Shown one piece after another: positions 58,230 through 64,000 of a stretch of 64,000 nucleotides of DNA. The notes under the pieces are model-generated. The model made no database searches. It was not told where the DNA came from and saw nothing but the letters and a program-made list of their open reading frames with translations. Origin of the DNA: JBFWUM01 sp050247255 (GTDB lineage Bacteria; Acidobacteriota; Vicinamibacteria; Vicinamibacterales; UBA2999); contig JBFWUM010000007.1 of the NCBI GenBank assembly GCA_050247255.1, positions 1 through 64,000 of the forward strand, in the 5' to 3' direction. The first letter of the stretch is position 1. Each line of letters starts with the position of its first letter. Made by a program: the position numbers and the translations under genes.

Positions 58230-60353
58230 TCATTCCGGCAGCAGTTCCCGCCAATTCAGCAGGACCATCAGCGGTGGCGCCGCCTGCTGCTCGGCCGACT
58301 GGATGACGAACCGCTGGCCGTCGGCCGCGACGTCGTAGTGGTTGATGTACAGGCTGCGGCCGCGCGCCATCGGGACGCGGAACAGCTTCCGTGGCGCCGA
58401 CATCCGCGACGCATCGCCGGGCGTCAACTCCACAGACATCACGGACAGGTCCTCGCCAAGGTAGAACAGCTCGCGCCCGTCGGCGCGCCAGCGCGGCTCC
58501 GAACCGCCGCCGACCGACACCGTGTGCCGGATGCCCGGCTGCGTCAGCGACTGCAGGTAGATCTCCAGCGCGCCGGTCTCGTCCGAGGCAAACGCCAGCC
58601 AGCGGCCGTCGGGCGACAGGCGGCCGTGCAGCTCGTTGGCGCCGGTCTGCACCAGCGCCCGCGGCGCCTCGCCCGACAACGGGACCTGCCAGAGGTCGGT
58701 CTTGGTCCGGGCCGAGGAGCTGGAGACGAGCAGGTAACGTCCGTCAGGCGACCAGTCGTCGACCATCTTGTTCTCCGGCGATCGCAGCAGGAGTTGCGCC
58801 TTGTCGCTGCCGGCGGCGCTGCGCACGTAGACGTCCGCAATGCCGGTGGCGGCGTCGTCGGTAAAGGCGATCTGCCCGCCGTCCGGCGACGCCAACGGCC
58901 GCATGCCGCCTTCGAGCCGCATGGGCGCGCCACGTTCGAGATCGATCACCCAGATCGCGCGCGGGCCGCCGCCGGTGCCGGTGGCCGCCAGCAGCTGCAG
59001 GCCGTCGCGCCGCAGGAACGGGTTGTACAGCCCAGGTGGTCCCTCGATGTGCTCGATCGTGTTACCGGCGCGATCGAACCACGTGAGCCGCTGTCCTGAC
59101 GGCATGGCTGTGTACGCGAGCAGCGCCTGTGCCGCCGACAGCGCGGCGGTCGTCGTGATCTCGAGCGGTGCGACATCGGAGGCCAGCGTGACCGGCGTTC
59201 CCGACAGCACGTAGGCGTCGAGGTCCATCCGCTGCGCCTGCAGGACCCGTTCGCGGACAAACACCAGGTAGCCGTCGCGGTAGATGGCGGGCACGTCGAA
59301 AATCCGCCGCTTCAGCGCCGTCCCGAGTTCACCGACATACGTGCCGGTGTGCGCGGGGTCGGTGCTCTCGATGAAGTAGAGGAACCGCCGGCCGTCGGGG
59401 AGGACATGGGGCCACCGGTGGGCGATCTCCTGTTGCGATGCATTGAGGGTCGACACCGCAACCGGCTCGCCGCCTTCGACCGGCACTGACAGGATGGGCG
59501 AGCGCAGGTCGGCAAACAGCACCTGCTCAGCAGCCCAGCTCGCGCCTCCCGGATTACGCACCGGCGCCAGCGTGTGTACCCGCCCGCTGGCGCGGTCAAC
59601 GGTGCGCAGCGCGCCGTTGGCGAAGAAGGCGATCGCGCGGCCGTCGAGCGACCACGCCGGACGCACAGCGCCGTCGGTCCCCGGCATGACCTGGCTCTGG
59701 CCGCTGGTGAACTCGCTGATCCACAGGCTGCCGCGCCCCGATTCCGCATCCGAGGCGACCAAGGCGATGGTCCGGCCATCCGGCGCCACCGCGGCGCCCG
59801 ATTCGAGCATGGTGCCGGGCGGCGGGCTGATGTTGAAGCGCAGGATCTCGTGCGGCACCGACGCCGACGGCTGCCAGGCCATCGCGAAGACGAGTCCCGC
59901 GGCGACGGCGCCGGCGACGAAGCCTCCCACCCATGGCCGCCACGAACCGTTGCTGGCCTCCGCCCGTGCCGGCGGCGGCGTGTTCAGCGGGGCGGCCGGC
60001 AGCGCGGCCGGCAGTGTTCCCGGCCGGGCCGTGGCGTCGGTAGCCTCCCCAACTGCTTCGATGAACCGGTAGCCGCGTCGGGCCACCGTCGTCACGAAGT
60101 GCGGCTCCACGGCATCGTCGCCAAGCGCGCGCCGGACGGCGCGGATGTTCTGGGTGAGGCTGTCGTCGCTGACGATCGCATCGTGCCAGACGGCCCTCAT
60201 CAGCTCGTCCTTGGTGACGACGCGTCCGTGATTGGTGACGAGGGTGACGAGCGTGTCGAACGCCTTGGCAGTCAGCGGAACGACGACCCCGTCCTTCCAC
60301 AACTGGCGGGTTGCGACGTCCAGACGAAAGGGACCAAAGGAATAGGCCGCCAC
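58230..60353 (-). CDS. Winged-helix / transmembrane / PD40 propeller regulator
   Basis: A 707-residue membrane regulator. Residues 5-105 are an OmpR/ToxR-like winged helix (FGPFRLDVATRQLWKDGVVV, then DELMRAVWHDAIVSDDSLTQ and VARRGYRFIEAV). A transmembrane helix (GGFVAGAVAAGLVFAMAW) follows near residue 150, then a periplasmic TolB/PD40 beta-propeller (PDGRTIALVASD, WSPDGRYLLVSS, LSPDGRWLAFASDE). The design resembles a one-component membrane sensor. The GTG start lies 11 bp after the stop of a homologous gene, so the two form an operon. Confidence 0.85.
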   Translation of the reverse strand: MAAYSFGPFRLDVATRQLWKDGVVVPLTAKAFDTLVTLVTNHGRVVTKDELMRAVWHDAIVSDDSLTQNIRAVRRALGDDAVEPHFVTTVARRGYRFIEAVGEATDATARPGTLPAALPAAPLNTPPPARAEASNGSWRPWVGGFVAGAVAAGLVFAMAWQPSASVPHEILRFNISPPPGTMLESGAAVAPDGRTIALVASDAESGRGSLWISEFTSGQSQVMPGTDGAVRPAWSLDGRAIAFFANGALRTVDRASGRVHTLAPVRNPGGASWAAEQVLFADLRSPILSVPVEGGEPVAVSTLNASQQEIAHRWPHVLPDGRRFLYFIESTDPAHTGTYVGELGTALKRRIFDVPAIYRDGYLVFVRERVLQAQRMDLDAYVLSGTPVTLASDVAPLEITTTAALSAAQALLAYTAMPSGQRLTWFDRAGNTIEHIEGPPGLYNPFLRRDGLQLLAATGTGGGPRAIWVIDLERGAPMRLEGGMRPLASPDGGQIAFTDDAATGIADVYVRSAAGSDKAQLLLRSPENKMVDDWSPDGRYLLVSSSSARTKTDLWQVPLSGEAPRALVQTGANELHGRLSPDGRWLAFASDETGALEIYLQSLTQPGIRHTVSVGGGSEPRWRADGRELFYLGEDLSVMSVELTPGDASRMSAPRKLFRVPMARGRSLYINHYDVAADGQRFVIQSAEQQAAPPLMVLLNWRELLPE

Positions 60354-60364
60354 GCGGCGCGATT

Positions 60365-62503
60365 CTATCGCCAGTTGACGAGGAAGGTCACGGGGTTGCG
60401 CTGTCCAGGTTCCACCGCATCCACGAGGAATCGCTGTCCATCTGCCGATGCGAGGAAATGATTGCGAAACGAGTTGAGACGTCCCCGCACCGGCGCATCG
60501 AACAGCGCGACCGGCGCGCCGATCCGTTCGTCCCCGGCGAGCTCGAGCGTGACCGCCATCACCCGGCGCGAGGGCGACAGGTAGTACAGCTCGCGCCCGT
60601 CTGCGCGCCACTGCGGTGCGGCACCGCCGCCGACTGAGAGGACGCGCTTGCGGCCGGCATCGGGGAACGCCTGCAGGTAGACCTCCCACCGCCCGCTCTC
60701 ATCCGAGGCATAGGCGAGCCATCGGCCATCGGGCGACACCTGCGCCTGGATGTCGTTGAACGGTGTCACCAGGTAGGGCCGCGGCGTCCGATCGGCATCG
60801 TCCATCGGCAGCAGCCAGATGTCCTTCAGCGTGCGCGCGTTGGTGGTGACGTAGACGAGAAACCGCCCGTCGCGCGTCCAGTCGTTGACGATCTTGTTCT
60901 CGGGTGTCTCCAGGAGCAATTCGTCGCTCGCTGCGCCGGCGCTGCGAACGTAGATCTGTGAGATGCCACCGTTGCGGTCGGAGGTGAAGGCAATCCGCGA
61001 TCCGTCGGGGGATGGATAGGGCGCCACGCCGGCGTTGGCCAGCCGCGTCGTTGAACTGCGCGCCACGTCCACCGTCCACAACGCCTGGCCGTCGCTCGCG
61101 AGGAACTGCCTGCCGTCGCGGGTGAACACCGGGTCCCGCAACGGCACCGGCGTGTCGATGGCGTCGATGGCCTGGCCGCTCCGCGAATACCAGGCCAGCC
61201 GGGACGGGGGAGTCCCGCCGCCAAACGACAGCAGCCCGCCAGGCGACGAGGAGATCGTGCCTTCGCCGCGCGGCGGCATGACGTTGCCCGCCAGCACCCA
61301 CGGCTCGCCGCGCAACTGCCGTGCGTCGGTGTCGAACGGATGCATCAGCAGCGCGCCGTCGCGCACATACGCCAGGTGGTCAGGTGCGACGTACGACGCG
61401 CCGCCGACGTCGAGAATCCGGACGCGCTGGGTGGGGTCGTCGAGCGAGGTGACGAAGGTGCCGCTGCGATTTGCCTCCACGGCATCGACATGGAACAGGA
61501 AATGGCGTCCGTCGGGCAGGAACTGGGGCTGGGTGTGTGCCCGTTCGCCGGCGCCGGTGTCGAGCGTCGTGACCGGTCGTGGCGCCCCGCCAGTGGCGGG
61601 CACGGCCGACAGGCCCGAGCGCCATCCCGCAAAGAGGATCTCTCCCTGTGGCGCCCACGAGCCGCCGCCTGGCGTGAGGCCGACGGCGGTGAGCGACTGC
61701 GCCGCGGATTCCGAAAGCCCCACGCGCTTCAGGTAGCCGCCGGCGAAGAACCCGACGGCCAGTCCGTCAGGCGACCAGAACGGCCGCGAGGCATCGTCAG
61801 TGCCTGGAAGTCGCCATGGCTCGGCGCCGGTGATCGGCCGGACCCAGACCGCGGTCGTGCCCGTTGGGTCCTCGGCGACGAACATCACGTGCTGGTTGTC
61901 CGGCGACAGCTGCGCCCCCGACCGGAGCGTCGTCCCGGGCGGGGCCTCGAGGGTGAACTGCAGCGGGCCCGATCCCTGGTTGCGAGACGGCGAGGGGAGC
62001 AGGCGGTTGCCGGCGAGTACCCCGGCGATGGCCGCAGCGATGACGAGCACGGCAGCGACGTGGCGCGAGACGCCTCGGGTCGGCGCGGCCACGCCCGGTG
62101 CAGGCGCGACCCCCACGGAGGGGCCACCAGCCTCCGCGTGAGCTATTTCCTCGACCGGCGCAATGAACCGGTACCCGCGCCGTGCCACCGTCGCGACGTA
62201 CTCGGCGTGGTGCCGGTCATCGCCAAGCGCCCGCCGAAGGATCGAGATGCTCTGGCTGAGGCTGTCCTCCGACACGACCGTGTCGCCCCAGACGTGCCTG
62301 ACCAGTTCCTCCTTGCCGACGACGCGGCCGCGGTGCCGCAGCAGGACGACCAGCGTGTCGAACACCTTCGGCGTCAGCGGGATCGTCTCGTAGCCTCCGC
62401 CTGGTCCGTGGCTTCCGCCTTCAGGCGGAAGGCGCAGCAACTGCATGGAGGCGAGATCCAGGCGGAATGGACCGAACTGATACCCGGCAATCCCCGGCGC
62501 CAT
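60365..62503 (-). CDS. Winged-helix / transmembrane / PD40 propeller regulator with an insertion
   Basis: A 712-residue homologue of the protein encoded directly downstream: winged helix, one transmembrane helix (VAAVLVIAAAIAGVLAG near 150-170) and a TolB-like propeller (LSPDNQHVMFVAED, WSPDGLAVGFF, VSPDGRWLAYASDE). In the winged helix it has about 13 extra residues (RLPPEGGSHGPGGGYE) between the first strands, encoded by a palindromic DNA repeat that is absent from its neighbour. The ATG start is close to the mnmA stop. Confidence 0.85.
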   Translation of the reverse strand: MAPGIAGYQFGPFRLDLASMQLLRLPPEGGSHGPGGGYETIPLTPKVFDTLVVLLRHRGRVVGKEELVRHVWGDTVVSEDSLSQSISILRRALGDDRHHAEYVATVARRGYRFIAPVEEIAHAEAGGPSVGVAPAPGVAAPTRGVSRHVAAVLVIAAAIAGVLAGNRLLPSPSRNQGSGPLQFTLEAPPGTTLRSGAQLSPDNQHVMFVAEDPTGTTAVWVRPITGAEPWRLPGTDDASRPFWSPDGLAVGFFAGGYLKRVGLSESAAQSLTAVGLTPGGGSWAPQGEILFAGWRSGLSAVPATGGAPRPVTTLDTGAGERAHTQPQFLPDGRHFLFHVDAVEANRSGTFVTSLDDPTQRVRILDVGGASYVAPDHLAYVRDGALLMHPFDTDARQLRGEPWVLAGNVMPPRGEGTISSSPGGLLSFGGGTPPSRLAWYSRSGQAIDAIDTPVPLRDPVFTRDGRQFLASDGQALWTVDVARSSTTRLANAGVAPYPSPDGSRIAFTSDRNGGISQIYVRSAGAASDELLLETPENKIVNDWTRDGRFLVYVTTNARTLKDIWLLPMDDADRTPRPYLVTPFNDIQAQVSPDGRWLAYASDESGRWEVYLQAFPDAGRKRVLSVGGGAAPQWRADGRELYYLSPSRRVMAVTLELAGDERIGAPVALFDAPVRGRLNSFRNHFLASADGQRFLVDAVEPGQRNPVTFLVNWR
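62391..62434. repeat. Palindromic element inside a winged-helix domain
   Basis: CTTCCGCCT pairs with AGGCGGAAG around a 2-base loop, flanked by a related GCCTCCGCCTGG sequence. It encodes the PPEGGSHGPGGG insertion. In other frames such elements give RLKAEAT-like peptides that I recall as recurrent in this lineage, which supports a dispersed mobile repeat. Confidence 0.6.
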
Positions 62504-62527
62504 AGGTGTGGCGCGGATTTTACCCCG

Positions 62528-63553
62528 TCAGTCGATCCAGCCGCCGCCGACGACGAGATCGCCGTCGTAGAAGACGACCGCCTGGCCCGGCGTGACCGCC
62601 GGCTGCGGGGTGTCGAAGGTGAACTCGGCGCGGCCGCCGGGCAGCGCGACGACGCGGCCGGGCGCCGCGGTATGGCGATGGCGGATCTGTGCGGACACGC
62701 GCAGCGGCGAGGCCGGCGGATCGACCGCAATCCAGTTGACCCCCGACGCCGTCAGCGCGCCGCGGTCGAGCGCCTCGCGGGGGCCGACGGTGACAGCCCG
62801 CGACGCCGCGTCGATCTTGAGGACGTAGAGCGGCGCAGTTGTGCCGCCGATGCCGAGCCCCTTGCGCTGGCCGACGGTAAAGCGATGCACGCCGTCATGG
62901 CGGCCGAGCGCGTGCCCCTCTTCGTCGACGATGACGCCGCCCTGCAGGGTCTCCGGCGCCTTGCGGGCGACGAACGCGGCGTAGTCGCCGTCGGGAACGA
63001 AGCAGATCTCCTGGCTGTCGGGCTTGTCGGCGACCGCCAGGCTGAGGCGGCGCGCCTGTTCCCGCACCTCTGCCTTGCGGAGCGCGCCGACGGGAAAGAC
63101 CGCATGCGACAGCTGCTCCTGCGTCAGCGAGAAGAGGAAGTACGACTGGTCCTTCTCGGCGTCGGCGGACCGCTTCAGCAGCCAGCGTCCATCGGGCGCC
63201 TGCTCGACGCGGGCGTAATGCCCGGTCGCCACGTGCTCGGCCCCGAGGCCGCGGGCGCGATCGAGGAGCGTGGCGAACTTCAGGTCGCTGTTGCAATGCG
63301 CGCACGGGATCGGGGTGCGTCCCGCCGCGTACTCGCGCACGAAGTTCGACACGACGGTGTCCTGGAACTGCCGCTCGAAGTTGACGATGTAGTGCGGGAA
63401 GCCGAGCACGGAGGCGACGCGCCGGGCATCGTGCAGGTCGTCGATGGAGCAGCACGATCCGAAGGCCTCCGGCCCGCGGTGGTCGTACAGCTGCATCGAG
63501 AAGCCGACGACGTCGTGCCCCTGCTCGGCGAGCAGCGCCGCGGCGACCGACGA
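62528..63553 (-). CDS. mnmA: tRNA 2-thiouridylase MnmA (5' end in gap)
   Basis: The C-terminal 342 residues of the enzyme that thiolates U34 of tRNA-Lys, -Glu and -Gln. The sequence starts within the N-terminal PP-loop domain (SSVAAALLAEQGHDVVGFSM). The catalytic cysteines are in PIPCAHCN and DSQEICFVPDGDY, and VATGHYARV is typical. The C-terminal beta-barrel follows. The PP-loop signature itself is lost in the 100-N gap. A cysteine desulfurase gene, the sulfur donor, lies on the other side of the gap on the same strand. Confidence 0.95.
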   Translation of the reverse strand, partial: SSVAAALLAEQGHDVVGFSMQLYDHRGPEAFGSCCSIDDLHDARRVASVLGFPHYIVNFERQFQDTVVSNFVREYAAGRTPIPCAHCNSDLKFATLLDRARGLGAEHVATGHYARVEQAPDGRWLLKRSADAEKDQSYFLFSLTQEQLSHAVFPVGALRKAEVREQARRLSLAVADKPDSQEICFVPDGDYAAFVARKAPETLQGGVIVDEEGHALGRHDGVHRFTVGQRKGLGIGGTTAPLYVLKIDAASRAVTVGPREALDRGALTASGVNWIAVDPPASPLRVSAQIRHRHTAAPGRVVALPGGRAEFTFDTPQPAVTPGQAVVFYDGDLVVGGGWID

Positions 63554-63653
63554 NNNNNNNNNNNNNNNNNNNNNNNNNNNNNNNNNNNNNNNNNNNNNNN
63601 NNNNNNNNNNNNNNNNNNNNNNNNNNNNNNNNNNNNNNNNNNNNNNNNNNNNN
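63554..63653. other. Assembly gap of 100 N
   Basis: Unlike the other two N runs, the flanks here share no sequence, so real bases are missing. The lost part includes the end of the cysteine desulfurase gene and the start of mnmA; the true length is unknown. Confidence 0.95.
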
Positions 63654-64000
63654 CGCGTCAGGCTGCGGAGCTTCTCGACGATGGCCGGAAGCGCGGCGAC
63701 GACGCGATCGACGTGCTCCTCGGTGTTCGAGGCGCCCAGGCTGAAGCGGATCGAATTCTGGGTCCGGTGCGGGGGGAAGCCCATCGCCTTCAGCACGTGC
63801 GACGGCTCCAGCGTGCCCGACGAGCAGGCGGACCCGGTGGACACGGCGACGCCGGCGAGGTCGAGGGCGATGAGGAGCGACTCCGCCTCGACGCGATCGA
63901 AGCTGATGTTCGTCGTGTTGGCGACGCGCGGCGAGCGGGCGCCGTTTACGGCGATGCCGGGCACGGCCGCGAGGATCCCTTCCTCGAGCCGATCGCGCAG
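63654..64000 (-). CDS. Cysteine desulfurase (both ends missing)
   Basis: A 115-residue internal-to-C-terminal piece of a NifS/IscS-type PLP enzyme that takes sulfur from cysteine as an enzyme persulfide. The catalytic Cys is in STGSACSSGTLEPSHVLKAM, followed by NSIRFSLGASNTEEHVDRVV. The GSACSSG loop fits the IscS/NifS class. It runs off the window upstream and into the gap downstream. Placement before mnmA matches the common pairing for tRNA thiolation. Confidence 0.9.

Noticed and set aside
1..64000. tRNA, rRNA, integrase or insertion-sequence genes
   Set aside because: None was recognised by eye on either strand; no transposase or integrase motif and no tRNA-like cloverleaf with a CCA end stood out.

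Overview
The window is high-GC (roughly two thirds G+C), densely coded, and mostly a patchwork of short operons. The gene content points to an uncultured Acidobacteriota, most likely the Vicinamibacteria lineage. The indicators are a VWFA-related secreted protein, two winged-helix/transmembrane/PD40-propeller regulators, and paired DUF1592-type cytochrome plus DUF1552 proteins with ankyrin proteins. This assignment rests on family knowledge; there is no rRNA or tRNA here to confirm it. The sequence is a draft scaffold with three 100-N gaps. Two of them (near 11.4 kb and 23.2 kb) are flanked by exactly duplicated 127-bp ends, so they are joins of overlapping contigs; merging the copies restores one intact gene at each. 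The third (63.6 kb) is a real gap.

Layout. 0-4 kb: small secreted and housekeeping proteins (PRC barrel, FKBP lipoprotein, SnoaL-like, dienelactone hydrolase-like). 4-9 kb: a minus-strand CotH / DUF4956 / VTC-domain group, then an ATP-grasp protein with a zinc metallopeptidase. 9-20 kb: M3 peptidase, an alkaline-phosphatase-superfamily protein, arginase, a secreted O-methyltransferase, haem genes hemY-hemE with an overlapping response regulator, two proteins with basic or repeat tails, and a TVP38/VTT protein. 20-30 kb: rpiB, VWA protein, LysR regulator, orphan DNA methyltransferase, D-Ala-D-Ala carboxypeptidase, fdhE-like, glgA, trxA, trxB. 44-58 kb: a carboxylesterase, then two copies of a DUF1592-DUF1552-ankyrin cassette separated by a propeller-cytochrome c gene. 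58-64 kb: two winged-helix PD40 regulators, mnmA and a cysteine desulfurase.

The most notable region is 30.6-44.4 kb, an apparent immune or conflict island. A bacterial gasdermin (minus strand, 39972-40766) is divergent from an EAD1 adaptor and a nSTAND1 NTPase with a transmembrane helix and a C-terminal pYEATS-like domain. Upstream lies an almost gapless plus-strand operon: GMC (cholesterol-oxidase-like) oxidoreductase, metallophosphoesterase, EAD1-trypsin-fold protease, alpha/beta hydrolase, acetoacetate-decarboxylase-like protein, patatin with an extra C-terminal domain, a second alpha/beta hydrolase, and a DRGH nuclease. I infer that the STAND protein senses infection, EAD1-EAD1 contact recruits the protease, the protease releases the gasdermin pore, and the lipid enzymes and nuclease act as further effectors or membrane modifiers.

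The second striking theme is repetitive DNA tied to stop codons. At least ten genes have a stop codon inside or next to a short-word tandem or inverted repeat (for example words built on TTCAGAA, TAGCTGGG, CACGAAG, GTGGAA, TTAGCACC). These arrays form hairpins, and one wraps a classical terminator. A related 21-bp unit is also translated as the C-terminal tail of one protein. Other short palindromes lie in frame inside three coding regions (VTC protein, one winged-helix regulator, one ankyrin-protein signal peptide).
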